64,000 nt of DNA from Azospirillum brasilense (GCF_007827795.1 NZ_VITI01000013.1:86432-150431), one strand, 5' to 3'. Positions 43,200-53,131 are shown, numbered from the stretch's first letter. The notes: generated from the letters alone by a model not told the origin. Numbers and translations are program-made.

Positions 43200-43342
43200 A
43201 CCGAATTCCTCTCGCCGTCCGGGTCGTCCGCGACAATGTAAGAAGACCGGGCGTCAGCGCAACAGGCGCCTCGCATCGGAATGCCCGTGCGACCGGTTTG
43301 GCCGGTGTAGGCGTAACCTGGACCGTGAGGTATGATGGCGCC

Positions 43343-43537
43343 ATGAACGGACTCTTCATGTTTCTGCTGATCGTGGCGCTCGGTCTCGTCGTGGCGTCGC
43401 TGTTCTCCGGGCTGTTTTTCATGGCGCGCGGTGGGCAGGGCGATTCGCGCAAATCGAACCGGGCGATGCGGATGCGCGTGGCGCTCCAGGGGGTGGCGCT
43501 CGTGCTGTTCCTGCTCGCCATCCTGACTCACGGCTGA
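43343..43537 (+). CDS. Small HIG1-like twin-transmembrane protein
   Basis: The 64-residue protein has two transmembrane helices (LFMFLLIVALGLVVASLFSG and VALQGVALVLFLLAILTH) around the loop FMARGGQGDSRKSNRAMRMR. This is the alphaproteobacterial form of the hypoxia-induced HIG1 family, whose relatives associate with cytochrome oxidase. It lies 21 bases before the adenosyltransferase gene and is probably co-transcribed with it. The role here is not established. Confidence 0.75.
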   Translation: MNGLFMFLLIVALGLVVASLFSGLFFMARGGQGDSRKSNRAMRMRVALQGVALVLFLLAILTHG

Positions 43538-43558
43538 TTGAGGACACCCACAGGAATC

Positions 43559-44128
43559 ATGGTCAAGCTGACCCGCATCTACACCCGCGGCGGGGACCGC
43601 GGCCAGACCTCGCTCGGCGACGGGCGCCGCGTGCCCAAGCATGACCCGCGCGTCGTCGCCTACGGCACGGTGGACGAGGCGAACGCCGTCATCGGGCTGG
43701 TCCGCCTCCACACCGCGGACCTGCCGGAGACCGACGCCATGTTGTCGCGAATCCAGAACGACCTGTTCGACCTGGGCGCCGACCTCTGCACGCCGGAGGC
43801 GGAGGACCCGGCCTACCCGCCGCTGCGCATCCTGGAGTCGCAGGTGGAGCGGCTGGAGGCGGAGATCGACGCGATGAACGCCGACCTCGCCCCGCTCAAC
43901 TCCTTCATCCTGCCCGGCGGCTCGCCGGCGGCGGCCCATCTGCATCTGGCCCGTACGGTCGTGCGCCGGGCCGAGCGGCTGATGACCGAGCTGGCGGACA
44001 CGGAACCGGTCAACCCGGCGGCGGTGAAATACGCCAACCGCCTGTCCGACCACCTGTTCGTGCTGAGCCGGAAACTGAACGCGAACGGAGCGGCCGACGT
44101 GCTGTGGGTTCCGGGCGCAAACCGTTGA
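43559..44128 (+). CDS. pduO: PduO-type cob(I)alamin adenosyltransferase
   Basis: This enzyme transfers the adenosyl group of ATP to cob(I)alamin to make adenosylcobalamin. The 189-residue protein has the N-terminal KLTRIYTRGGDRGQTSLGDG, YGTVDEANAVIGL, and the C-terminal VNPAAVKYANRLSDHLFVLSR, all diagnostic for the PduO (not CobA/BtuR) type. The ATG at 43559 follows an AGGA-containing leader. It lies away from the cob cluster in this window but completes the path to coenzyme B12, which the B12-binding sensor at 60717 is expected to need. Confidence 0.93.
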   Translation: MVKLTRIYTRGGDRGQTSLGDGRRVPKHDPRVVAYGTVDEANAVIGLVRLHTADLPETDAMLSRIQNDLFDLGADLCTPEAEDPAYPPLRILESQVERLEAEIDAMNADLAPLNSFILPGGSPAAAHLHLARTVVRRAERLMTELADTEPVNPAAVKYANRLSDHLFVLSRKLNANGAADVLWVPGANR

Positions 44129-44167
44129 TGCAATTCCGCCTCCTTCGCGCTTGCGGCGTAGGCGGCG

Positions 44168-44196
44168 TTGACAGCCAAAACGTCAACTCCTATGGT
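44168..44196 (+). promoter_or_regulatory. Sigma-70-like promoter of the etf operon with inverted repeat
   Basis: TTGACA (44168-44173), a 17-base spacer and TATGGT (44191-44196) form a good -35/-10 pair 78 bases upstream of etfB. Inside it, TTGAC (44168-44172) and GTCAA (44182-44186) are an inverted repeat that would place a regulator directly over the polymerase site. The repeat may be chance. Confidence 0.6.
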
Positions 44197-44273
44197 CGCA
44201 GCGCTGTCACAAGCTGCCCGATTCGGCGCCAGCGGCGAAGGTGCGCCTGCATAATTCAAGAAAAGGGTGGGAT

Positions 44274-45023
44274 ATGAAGGTCCTCGTCCCGGTCAAGCGG
44301 GTGGTCGATTACAACGTCAAGATCCGCGTCAAGGCGGACGGTTCCGGCGTTGAGACCGCCAACGTGAAGATGAGCATGAACCCCTTCGACGAGATCGCCG
44401 TCGAAGAGGCCGTCCGCCTCAAGGAAGCCGGCAAGGCGACCGAGGTCATCGTGGTCACCGTCGGCCCGACGGCGGCGCAGGAGACGCTGCGCACCGCGCT
44501 CGCCATGGGCGCCGACCGCGGCATCCTGGTGCAGACCGACGCCGAGACGCAGCCGCTGGCCGTCGCCAAGGTGCTCAAGGCGCTGGTCGAGAAGGAAGGA
44601 CCGACTCTGGTCATCCTGGGCAAGCAGGCGATCGACGACGACTGCAACCAGACCGGCCAGATGCTTGCCGCCTTGCTGGGCTGGCCGCAGGGCACCTTCG
44701 CCTCCAAGGTCGTGCCGGGCGAGGGCTCGCTCACCGTGACCCGCGAGATCGACGGCGGCCTGGAGACGGTGCAGCTGACGCTGCCGGCGGTGGTCACCGC
44801 CGACCTGCGCCTCAACGAGCCGCGCTACGCCTCGCTGCCCAACATCATGAAGGCCAAGAAGAAGCCCATCGAGACGCTGGCGCCGGATGCGCTGGGCGTC
44901 GACGTGGCGCCGCGCCTGACCACGCTCAAGGTCGCCGAGCCGGCCAAGCGCAAGGCCGGCGTCAAGGTCGCCGACGTGGCCGCCCTGGTCGACAAGCTGA
45001 AGAACGAAGCGCGGGTGATCTGA
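44274..45023 (+). CDS. etfB: Electron transfer flavoprotein beta subunit
   Basis: EtfB binds AMP and pairs with EtfA (FAD) to carry electrons from acyl-CoA dehydrogenases to the quinone pool via ETF-QO. The 249-residue protein has KVLVPVKRVVDYNVKIRVK at the start, the EEAVRLKE motif, ILGKQAIDDDCNQTGQMLA, and the C-terminal Lys/Ala-rich tail. The ATG at 44274 gives the family N-terminus; the frame is open upstream. Only one base separates its stop from etfA, and hbd follows, forming a beta-oxidation operon. Confidence 0.96.
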   Translation: MKVLVPVKRVVDYNVKIRVKADGSGVETANVKMSMNPFDEIAVEEAVRLKEAGKATEVIVVTVGPTAAQETLRTALAMGADRGILVQTDAETQPLAVAKVLKALVEKEGPTLVILGKQAIDDDCNQTGQMLAALLGWPQGTFASKVVPGEGSLTVTREIDGGLETVQLTLPAVVTADLRLNEPRYASLPNIMKAKKKPIETLAPDALGVDVAPRLTTLKVAEPAKRKAGVKVADVAALVDKLKNEARVI

Positions 45024-45024
45024 C

Positions 45025-45963
45025 ATGTCCATTCTCGTCATCGCCGAACACGACAACGCCGCGCTGAAGGCCGCCACGCTGAACGCGGTCGGCGCCGCCG
45101 CCAAGATCGGCGGAGATATCCATGTTCTGGTCGCCGGCCAGGGCGCCCAGGCCGTCGCCGAGGCCGCCGCCAAGGTGGCCGGCGTGTCCAAGGTGCTGCT
45201 GGCCGACGACGCGGCCTACGCCCACCCGCTGCCGGAGAACGTCTCCCCGCTGGTCGTCAATCTCGCCAAGGGCTATGGCCATGTGCTGGCCGCCGCCTCG
45301 TCGGAGGGCAAGAACCTGCTGCCGCGGGTCGCCGCCCTGCTCGACGTCGCGGCGATCTCCGACATCACCGGGGTGGTCTCGCCCGACACGTTCGAGCGGC
45401 CGATCTACGCCGGCAACGCCATCGCCACGGTGAAGTCCGCCGACCCGATCAAGGTCGTCACGGTGCGTACCACCGCCTTCGAGGCGGCCGCCGCCACGGG
45501 CGGCTCGGCCACGATCGAGACGATCGCCGGGACGGGGGAGACGGGTTCCGCCAAGTTCGTCGGCCAGGAGCTGACGAAGTCGGAGCGTCCGGAGCTGACC
45601 CAGGCCAAGATCGTCGTGTCGGGCGGGCGCGGCATGCAGTCGGGCGACAACTTCAAGCTGCTGGAAGCGCTCGCCGACACGCTGGGTGCGGCGGTCGGCG
45701 CCAGCCGCGCGGCGGTCGACGCCGGCTTCGTGCCGAACGACTATCAGGTCGGCCAGACCGGCAAGATCGTGGCGCCCGAGCTGTACATCGCGGTCGGCAT
45801 CTCCGGTGCCATCCAGCACCTCGCCGGCATGAAGGACAGCAAGGTCATCGTCGCCATCAACAAGGACGAGGAGGCGCCGATCTTCCAGGTCGCCGACTAC
45901 GGCCTCGTCGCCGACCTGTTCAAGGCGGTGCCGGAGCTGACGGCCGAGCTGGGCAAGGCGTAA
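45025..45963 (+). CDS. etfA: Electron transfer flavoprotein alpha subunit
   Basis: EtfA is the FAD-binding half of the electron transfer flavoprotein. The 312-residue protein shows the N-terminal nucleotide-fold ILVIAEHDNAALKAAT and the C-terminal FAD domain with GGRGMQSGDNFKLLEALAD, GQTGKIVAPELYIAVGISG and AINKDEEAPIF. It lies between etfB (1-base gap) and hbd (54-base gap) and should be co-transcribed with both. Confidence 0.96.
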   Translation: MSILVIAEHDNAALKAATLNAVGAAAKIGGDIHVLVAGQGAQAVAEAAAKVAGVSKVLLADDAAYAHPLPENVSPLVVNLAKGYGHVLAAASSEGKNLLPRVAALLDVAAISDITGVVSPDTFERPIYAGNAIATVKSADPIKVVTVRTTAFEAAAATGGSATIETIAGTGETGSAKFVGQELTKSERPELTQAKIVVSGGRGMQSGDNFKLLEALADTLGAAVGASRAAVDAGFVPNDYQVGQTGKIVAPELYIAVGISGAIQHLAGMKDSKVIVAINKDEEAPIFQVADYGLVADLFKAVPELTAELGKA

Positions 45964-46017
45964 TCGGCCAGTCCTCTTCGGAAGACCAGCGGGCCAAAGA
46001 CAAGCGGGAAAGCTCAT

Positions 46018-46896
46018 ATGTCCACGATCAAGAAGATTGGCATCATCGGTGCCGGCCAGATGGGCAGCGGCATCGCCCACGTCTGCGCGCAGGCGGGGTA
46101 CGAGGTCGTCATCTCCGACATCAGCCCGGAGATTCTGCAGAAGTCGGTGGCCGCCATCTCCAAGAACATGGACCGTCAGGTTCAGAAGGGGAAGCTGACG
46201 GAGGCCGACAAGACGGCGGCCATCGCCCGCATCTCCACCGGTTCCGACCTGTCCGTGTTCCATGACGCCGATCTCGTGGTCGAGGCCGCGACGGAGAACG
46301 AAGCGCTCAAGCGCGAGATCTTCAAGAAGCTGGTCCCGAACCTGAAGCCCGAGGCGCTGATCGCGACGAACACCTCGTCGATCTCGATCACCCGCCTCGC
46401 CGCCTCGACGGACCGCCCGTCCAAGTTCATGGGCATGCATTTCATGAACCCGGTGCCGGTGATGCAGCTCGTCGAGCTGATCCGCGGCATCGCGACGGAC
46501 GAGGCGACCTTCAACGCGATCAGCGAGCTGACGGCGAACATCGGCAAGACCGCGGCGGTGGCCGAGGACTTTCCGGCCTTCATCGTCAACCGCATCCTGC
46601 TGCCGATGATCAACGAGGCGGTCTACACCCTCTATGAGGGCGTGGGCGGCGTCCACGCCATCGACACGGCGCTGAAGCTGGGTGCCAACCACCCGATGGG
46701 CCCGCTGGAGCTGGCGGATTTCATCGGCCTGGACACCTGTCTGGCGGTCATGCAGGTCCTCTACGAGGGTCTGGCCGACAGCAAGTACCGCCCCTGCCCG
46801 CTGCTGGTGAAGTATGTCGAAGCCGGCTGGGTCGGCCGCAAGGTCGGCCGCGGCTTCTACGACTACTCCAAGAACCCGCCGGTCCCGACACGCTGA
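46018..46896 (+). CDS. hbd: 3-hydroxybutyryl-CoA dehydrogenase
   Basis: This NAD-dependent enzyme oxidises 3-hydroxyacyl-CoA (or works in reverse for butyryl-CoA or PHB metabolism). The 292-residue protein has the NAD motif GIIGAGQMGSGIAHVCA, the catalytic-region GMHFMNPVPVMQLVE, and the C-terminal 3HCDH domain with NHPMGPLELADFIGLDT and KVGRGFYDYS. It follows etfA in the same orientation and a terminator closes the operon. A PaaH-type role in phenylacetate breakdown is an alternative, but no paa genes are near. Confidence 0.94.
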   Translation: MSTIKKIGIIGAGQMGSGIAHVCAQAGYEVVISDISPEILQKSVAAISKNMDRQVQKGKLTEADKTAAIARISTGSDLSVFHDADLVVEAATENEALKREIFKKLVPNLKPEALIATNTSSISITRLAASTDRPSKFMGMHFMNPVPVMQLVELIRGIATDEATFNAISELTANIGKTAAVAEDFPAFIVNRILLPMINEAVYTLYEGVGGVHAIDTALKLGANHPMGPLELADFIGLDTCLAVMQVLYEGLADSKYRPCPLLVKYVEAGWVGRKVGRGFYDYSKNPPVPTR

Positions 46897-46925
46897 CGCG
46901 GCGGGTAAGGACGGACGATGCAGCG

Positions 46926-46955
46926 AAGCCCGCTCCGGGAAACCGGGGCGGGTTT
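46926..46955 (+). terminator. Terminator of etfB-etfA-hbd
   Basis: A 13-base stem AAGCCCGCTCCGG / CCGGGGCGGGTTT with two G-U pairs and a GAAA tetraloop lies 29 bases after the hbd stop and is followed by TTTCGTGCTT. The form is typical of intrinsic terminators in high-GC alphaproteobacteria. Confidence 0.8.
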
Positions 46956-47035
46956 CGTGCTTGTACGGAACCGCTGCGCTTGCGCTCTGTTCGTCCCGCA
47001 GGGGCAGAGGGCGAACAGCGGAAAGGACGGGGGCG

Positions 47036-47632
47036 ATGCGGCGCGGCTTCCTGACGGCGATGCTTGCGGCCTTCCTGTCCGGCCCGGTCCTGGCGCAGGC
47101 GCCGGGCTCCATCCCGGCCTCGCCCTCCACCCTGTCCCGGCAGGAGCGCAACTTCATCGCCGAGGCCCTGGCCGACGGCATAGCCGAACAGACGCTGGGC
47201 AAGCTGGCACAGGACCGGGCGGAGACGGAGCCGGTCCGCCGCTTCGCCCGCCGCATGGCCGACGATCACGGGCTGAAGACCGACCGGCTGGCCGGCATGG
47301 CGCTGCGCCACGGCATCCCCATCCCGCGCGAGCCGGGCCTGTCCGCCCGCGCCCACATGTCCAGCCTGCGCGACACGCCCGAGGGCGCCTTCGACCGCCG
47401 CTACATGGCTGCGGAGGAGGAAACCCACGCCCGCGCCATCAAGCTGTACGAGGCGCAGGCCGAACGCGGCGGCGAGACCGGCGACTTCGCCCGCGACGCC
47501 CTGCCCATGCTGCACAGCCATTTCGAGGAGGCGCGGGACATCATGGCCGACTTGGCCCGCCGCCCGGCCCCGCCGCAGACCCAGGCGCCGCCGGGGGATG
47601 CCCCACCGGGAACGTCGGGGTCGTCGCAATGA
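47036..47632 (+). CDS. Exported DUF4142 protein
   Basis: The 198-residue protein has a signal peptide (MRRGFLTAMLAAFLSGPVLA) and a DUF4142 helical bundle (LSRQERNFIAEALADGIAEQ, VRRFARRMADDHGLKTDRL, DTPEGAFDRRYMAAEE, LPMLHSHFEEARDI). These ferritin-like four-helix proteins are periplasmic and of unknown function. After residue 170 it has a Pro/Gly-rich tail. The ATG at 47036 gives a proper leader; the open frame extends upstream into hbd without similarity. Confidence 0.85.
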   Translation: MRRGFLTAMLAAFLSGPVLAQAPGSIPASPSTLSRQERNFIAEALADGIAEQTLGKLAQDRAETEPVRRFARRMADDHGLKTDRLAGMALRHGIPIPREPGLSARAHMSSLRDTPEGAFDRRYMAAEEETHARAIKLYEAQAERGGETGDFARDALPMLHSHFEEARDIMADLARRPAPPQTQAPPGDAPPGTSGSSQ

Positions 47633-47634
47633 GG

Positions 47635-48465
47635 TCACCTTCCCAAATAGGCACCTGCGCTGACCATCGCCGGCAGTGTTTCCAAAAACGACAATACCGC
47701 CTTTTCACCACCGGAAGCCCACAGGCCGACATGACCAGCTCCCTCAAGCGCAACGAACCTCTTGGGAGCGCTGGCAGCCTCGAACAGATGCCTGGAGTGG
47801 TCTGTCGGTATCACACGGTCGAGGGTGCCATGGTAAATCAGCAGTGGGACTTTCACCTGACCAATTTTTGAAAAGCTGTCGAACGAGTGGCGGAGCATCG
47901 AGCGCACCGGCAAAAATGGCAGCAGTCCACCACCGATGTCCGCGATGCTGGTGTACGGGGCGGCAAGGATCACCGCCTCGACGCGCCGTTCAGCCGCAAG
48001 CTGCACGGCGACACCGCTGCCCAACGAATAGCCGTGCAGGACCACCCGTGCGCCCGATGCCTCTAGGAAATCCAAGGCCGCCCGCCCGTCCTCATACAGG
48101 CCCGCCTCGCTCGGCTTTCCCGGATTCCCGCCGTAGCCGCGGTACTCCGCCATGAACACACCGTAGCCGCCGTCGATCAGCGCACGGGCGATGTGGCCGT
48201 TCCAGGCCACCGTCTCGCCATTGCCGTGGAACAGCAGGAGCGTCGGCCGCCCCGACGCAGCCGGCGCCTTGTACCAGCCCAGCAGGTCCAGCCCGTCACC
48301 GGTGCGCACGGACACCACCGCCATGTCGCCCACGCCGACCTCATCCGGGGTCTGTGCGAGCGGAATGGCCGGAAAGATCAGGCGGTCCTGGGCAACATAA
48401 GCCAGCAGCAGGACGAGGGCGTAGAGCGTCGCCCCCAAGGCCAGGATCGCGATCAGGATCTTCAT
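47635..48465 (-). CDS. Membrane-anchored alpha/beta hydrolase
   Basis: This 276-residue hydrolase is of the YqkD/BEM46-like type. An N-terminal membrane anchor (ILIAILALGATLYALVLLLA) is followed by an alpha/beta fold with LLLFHGNGETVAW (oxyanion region), the Ser nucleophile in LHGYSLGSGVAVQ, Asp in IYHGTLDRVIP and His in EGAGHVGLW. A thioesterase, esterase or peptidase role is possible; the substrate is unknown. It lies 2 bases from the convergent DUF4142 gene. The start at 48465 is the only ATG that keeps the anchor intact. Confidence 0.85.
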   Translation of the reverse strand: MKILIAILALGATLYALVLLLAYVAQDRLIFPAIPLAQTPDEVGVGDMAVVSVRTGDGLDLLGWYKAPAASGRPTLLLFHGNGETVAWNGHIARALIDGGYGVFMAEYRGYGGNPGKPSEAGLYEDGRAALDFLEASGARVVLHGYSLGSGVAVQLAAERRVEAVILAAPYTSIADIGGGLLPFLPVRSMLRHSFDSFSKIGQVKVPLLIYHGTLDRVIPTDHSRHLFEAASAPKRFVALEGAGHVGLWASGGEKAVLSFLETLPAMVSAGAYLGR

Positions 48466-48526
48466 GCGGCTCCGGTGGGCTGAGGAGGAGACCGACGTGA
48501 GGCGCACAGTTTCACAAGGCCGGGTC

Positions 48527-49174
48527 TCACCCGCCCGTCCGCACAACGCCGCCACGGCTGTCGCGGTTCGGACCGCCGCCTTGCCCCATGTGCTTGCGCA
48601 GGAAGGCGATGACTTCCGGCGAATCCCATTCCACCGCCCCTTCGATGCGGCCAAGCTCGCGGCCCTCCTGGTCCACCAGCAGGGTCGTCGGCAGGCCACG
48701 CAGCTTCAGCGTCTGCATGGAGGCGCTCGACGGGTCGAGGTAGAGGGCGAGGTTCTTCACGCCGGTCCGCTGGTAGAAGGGCTGCACCTGATCCTTGCCG
48801 CCGCGGTCCACCGACAGCGCCACCACCTGGAAGCCCGGCCCGCCCAACTGCGCCTGGAGGCGGTCGAGCGCCGGCATCTCCTTCACGCAGGGCGCGCACC
48901 ATGTCGCCCACAGGTTCAGCAGGACCAGACGGTCCTTGAACTCCGACAGGTCGACCCGGCGCCCTTCCCCGTCCAGGAAGGGCAGTTCCGGCACCGGCGT
49001 CAGCGGCTCCATGTAGCGGAACTTGTCCAGCCCCACCGTCGTCGCGCCGGGGGCGGGCTGGTCCAGCGTCAGCACGGCGGGGGGCGGCGGGGCCGCCGGT
49101 CCGGCCAGCGCGATCCACAGCCCGGCACCGCCCAGCGTCACACAAAAGATTGCGGTGGCCGCCAAAGTCCGCAT
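48527..49174 (-). CDS. tlpA: TlpA-type periplasmic thioredoxin
   Basis: The 215-residue protein is a membrane-anchored thioredoxin-like protein. It has an N-terminal signal anchor (LAATAIFCVTLGGAGLWIAL), a linker, and a thioredoxin fold with the active site NLWATWCAPCVKEMPALD and the cis-Pro loop LRGLPTTLLVDQEGRE. TlpA proteins reduce disulfides during cytochrome c or oxidase assembly. A GTG two codons upstream (49180), after a GGGAGGACGG site, is an alternative start. It is divergent from argH, an arrangement often kept in alphaproteobacteria. Confidence 0.9.
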   Translation of the reverse strand: MRTLAATAIFCVTLGGAGLWIALAGPAAPPPPAVLTLDQPAPGATTVGLDKFRYMEPLTPVPELPFLDGEGRRVDLSEFKDRLVLLNLWATWCAPCVKEMPALDRLQAQLGGPGFQVVALSVDRGGKDQVQPFYQRTGVKNLALYLDPSSASMQTLKLRGLPTTLLVDQEGRELGRIEGAVEWDSPEVIAFLRKHMGQGGGPNRDSRGGVVRTGG

Positions 49175-49213
49175 ACTCACGCTTCCCGTCCTCCCACCCG
49201 TATTGTGTCCGCC

Positions 49214-50640
<1,427 letters not shown>

Positions 50641-50644
<4 letters not shown>

Positions 50645-50826
50645 GGCGCCCGCTGCTGATCCTGGCGACCGCCGCCGTCGCGCTGACGCTGGCCGGCTGC
50701 GGCAAGAAGCCGAGCTTCGTCGATCCCCCGCAGGGCAAGGCCGCCGACAAGTTCCCCGGCACCTACCCGAACCCGAAGACCGACCCCAAGCCCGGTCAGC
50801 CGTCCTCCGGAGCCCGCTTCCCATGA
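50641..50826 (+). CDS. Small lipoprotein between argH and lysA (LptM/YifL-like)
   Basis: The 61-residue lipoprotein starts at a GTG that overlaps the argH stop (GTGA). The signal is RRPLLILATAAVALTLAGCG with the lipobox LAGC, and the short mature part is KKPSFVDPPQGKAADKFPGT followed by a Pro-rich tail. In other proteobacteria the equivalent gene next to lysA or dapF encodes LptM/YifL, which helps mature the LptD outer-membrane LPS translocon. That function is assigned only by position and form. Confidence 0.8.
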
Positions 50827-52088
50827 GCGCCTTCGCCTACCGCAACGGCGTGATGCACGCCGAGTCCGTGCCGCTGTCCACCATCGCGGCGGAGGTCGGC
50901 ACGCCCTTCTACTGCTACTCCACGGCAGCGCTGGAGGCGCATTACAGCGCCTATGCCGGGGCCTTCGCGGGGCAGGACGCCGACGTCTGCTACGCGGTGA
51001 AGGCCAACTCCAACCTCGCCGTCATCCGCGCCTTCGCCCGCTTGGGGGCCGGCGCCGACGTGGTGTCGGGGGGCGAGATGCGGCGCGCGCTGGCCGGCGG
51101 CATCCCGTCCGGCAAGATCATCTTCTCTGGTGTCGGCAAGACGCGCGAGGAGATGCGGGCCGCGCTGGAGGCCGGAATCCACCAGATCAACGTGGAATCC
51201 ATCCCGGAGGTGGAGGCCCTGTCGGAGGTGGCGGTCAGCCTGGGCGTCACCGCCCCCATCGCCTTCCGCGTGAATCCGGACGTGGACGCCAAGACCCACG
51301 CCAAGATCGCGACGGGCAAGAAGGAGAACAAGTTCGGCGTCGATTACGACCACGCGCGGGAGGTCTACGCCCAGGCCGCCAAGCTGCCGGGCATCAAGCC
51401 GGTGGCCATCGCCGTCCACATCGGGTCGCAGCTGACCGACCTCGCCCCCTTCCGCGCCGCCTACGAGCGGGTGGCGGCGCTGCTCCACGTGTTGCGCGAG
51501 GACGGGCACGACATCACCCGCCTCGACCTCGGCGGCGGGCTGGGCATCGTCTACAAGCACGAGGCGCCGCCGGACATCGCCGACTACGCCGCCATGGTGA
51601 AGTCGATCACCGGCAACCTCGGCTGCCGCATCTCCCTGGAGCCGGGCCGCTCATTGGTCGGCAACGCCGGCATCCTGGTGTCGCGGGTGATCTACCTGAA
51701 GCAGGGGCTGCACCGCCGCTTCGTCATCATCGACGCGGCGATGAACGACCTGATCCGCCCCACGCTCTACGAGGCCTATCACGGCATCGTTCCGGTGACC
51801 GAGCCCGCCCACGGCACGGCCACCGAGCCTTACGACGTCGTCGGTCCGGTCTGCGAGAGCGGCGATACCTTCGCGCTCCAGCGCGCGCTGCCGGCCATGG
51901 CGCCGGACGAGCTGGTGGCGATCCTGTCGGCGGGGGCATATGGCGCGGTCATGTCCTCCACCTACAACACCCGCCCGCTGATCCCGGAGGTGCTGGTGAA
52001 CGGCGACCAGTTCTCCGTCATCCGGCCGCGCGTGTCGGTGGAGGAGTTGCTGGCGCTGGACCGCGTGCCGGACTGGCTGAAGGACTGA
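50823..52088 (+). CDS. lysA: Diaminopimelate decarboxylase
   Basis: LysA makes lysine from meso-diaminopimelate. The 421-residue protein has the PLP lysine in CYAVKANSNLAVIRAFA, then IGSQLTDLAPF, the GGGLGI phosphate-binding loop, EPGRSLVGNAG, and the C-terminal PVCESGDTFALQR with the catalytic cysteine. The ATG overlaps the preceding lipoprotein stop (ATGA). It ends the argH-lipoprotein-lysA run. Confidence 0.96.
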   Translation: MSAFAYRNGVMHAESVPLSTIAAEVGTPFYCYSTAALEAHYSAYAGAFAGQDADVCYAVKANSNLAVIRAFARLGAGADVVSGGEMRRALAGGIPSGKIIFSGVGKTREEMRAALEAGIHQINVESIPEVEALSEVAVSLGVTAPIAFRVNPDVDAKTHAKIATGKKENKFGVDYDHAREVYAQAAKLPGIKPVAIAVHIGSQLTDLAPFRAAYERVAALLHVLREDGHDITRLDLGGGLGIVYKHEAPPDIADYAAMVKSITGNLGCRISLEPGRSLVGNAGILVSRVIYLKQGLHRRFVIIDAAMNDLIRPTLYEAYHGIVPVTEPAHGTATEPYDVVGPVCESGDTFALQRALPAMAPDELVAILSAGAYGAVMSSTYNTRPLIPEVLVNGDQFSVIRPRVSVEELLALDRVPDWLKD

Positions 52089-52178
52089 CCCACAACGGTT
52101 GCGGGCCTGCAATAACCGCTGCACAGAACCACCCATAAGGCGTATGATTCCCCGTTCGAGAAACGGGCGGGGAACATT

Positions 52179-52598
52179 ATGGAGTGGGACGCGGCCTATG
52201 CCATCGGACAGAGCGCTGTGGACGGAGACCATCAGCGCCTGTTCCAGCTGTTCAACCAGTTCAGCGCGGCCATCGCCGCCGGGGAAACGCGGGAGTCCGC
52301 GAACCGCTTCCTGCGCGAGCTGGCCGATTATTCGGCCTATCATTTCCGCCGCGAGGAAGGGCTGATGCGTGCGGTCGGGTACCCCGACTACACCAAGCAC
52401 AAGACGATGCACGACACCTTCGCCGACTTCGTCCGTCGGCAGTCCGACTCCGGGACGCGCGATCCGGAGGAGGTGCAGTTCCTCCAGAGCTACGTCGAGA
52501 TGTGGCTGTGCGGCCATATCCTGGTCATGGACAAATGGTTCGGCGAATGGCTGGACGGGCGGAGCGGGAATCCCGGCGCGGCGGCCCCGACGGCCTGA
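52179..52598 (+). CDS. Bacteriohemerythrin
   Basis: This 139-residue single-domain hemerythrin binds oxygen through a diiron site. The ligand pattern is complete: the first His in VDGDHQRLFQLFN, His and Glu in YHFRREEGLM, two His in HKTMHDTF, and the last His and Asp in GHILVMDKW. The start at 52179 has the normal MEWDAAYAIG opening. It may supply or sense oxygen for a microaerobic, motile bacterium. It is monocistronic, followed by a hairpin and a convergent hypothetical gene. Confidence 0.93.
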   Translation: MEWDAAYAIGQSAVDGDHQRLFQLFNQFSAAIAAGETRESANRFLRELADYSAYHFRREEGLMRAVGYPDYTKHKTMHDTFADFVRRQSDSGTRDPEEVQFLQSYVEMWLCGHILVMDKWFGEWLDGRSGNPGAAAPTA

Positions 52599-52599
52599 G

Positions 52600-52622
52600 G
52601 GCCGGGCCGCGGAAGCCCGGCC
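52600..52622. terminator. Hairpin after bacteriohemerythrin
   Basis: GGCCGGGC-CGCGGAA-GCCCGGCC is a perfect 8-base stem in the short space between two convergent genes. No T-run follows on either strand, so it is a weak candidate terminator. Confidence 0.4.
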
Positions 52623-52648
52623 ATCAGAACCTCCGGACCGGGCGCCGT

Positions 52649-53131
52649 CTATTTCTTGTAGGGATTGGCCGCCCACGTCTTCAGATAGGACACGAGTTCG
52701 GCGTCCCCGTCATAGTACAGCCACTCGGTTTCTTCCTTCGACAGCGGCTTGGTCGGCGACGGCCGATAGAGCTTGTCGTAAGGCACCGAGAAAACCCCCA
52801 GATCGGGCGCCGTCTCGAGGATCTTCTTCACCCAGCCCTCGGCCCGGTCATAGAGGACCTCGTAATTCGTGGCGACGGACAGGAAGGGGTTGTCGTTCGA
52901 GTTCTCCGACTGGCTGCCGTACGAGCTTTGCTTGAGCGCCCAGTCGTTCAACACCGAATCGCTGGGTTTGGCGAAGCCGCCGCCAACGGTGTTCCGGCGG
53001 CGCGACCTCCAGTCGGTCGCTTTGGCCTTGTCGGCGAACCGATAGACAAGGACGTGGCCAGCCTTGGCGGGGTCGAGCGTGTATCGCTCCCCGGTGGCGT
53101 TCGCGGTCGAGAAAGTCTTAGGACTTGGCAT
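52649..53131 (-). CDS. Hypothetical protein of unknown family
   Basis: A 160-residue soluble protein without signal peptide or membrane segments. It opens with PSPKTFSTANATGERYTLDP, and later has VLVYRFADKAKATDWRSRRR, NYEVLYDRAEGWVKKILET and EETEWLYYDGDAELVSYLKT. The many Tyr, Trp, Lys and Asn residues differ from the Ala/Arg-rich proteins around it, and the base composition is a little less GC-rich, hinting at later acquisition. No family recognised. Convergent with the hemerythrin gene; 265 bases free of genes lie upstream. Confidence 0.65.
   Translation of the reverse strand: MPSPKTFSTANATGERYTLDPAKAGHVLVYRFADKAKATDWRSRRRNTVGGGFAKPSDSVLNDWALKQSSYGSQSENSNDNPFLSVATNYEVLYDRAEGWVKKILETAPDLGVFSVPYDKLYRPSPTKPLSKEETEWLYYDGDAELVSYLKTWAANPYKK

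Noticed and set aside
44962..47256. A 764-codon minus-strand frame opposite etfA and hbd.
   Set aside because: It is antisense to two clear metabolic genes and has shadow-type composition.
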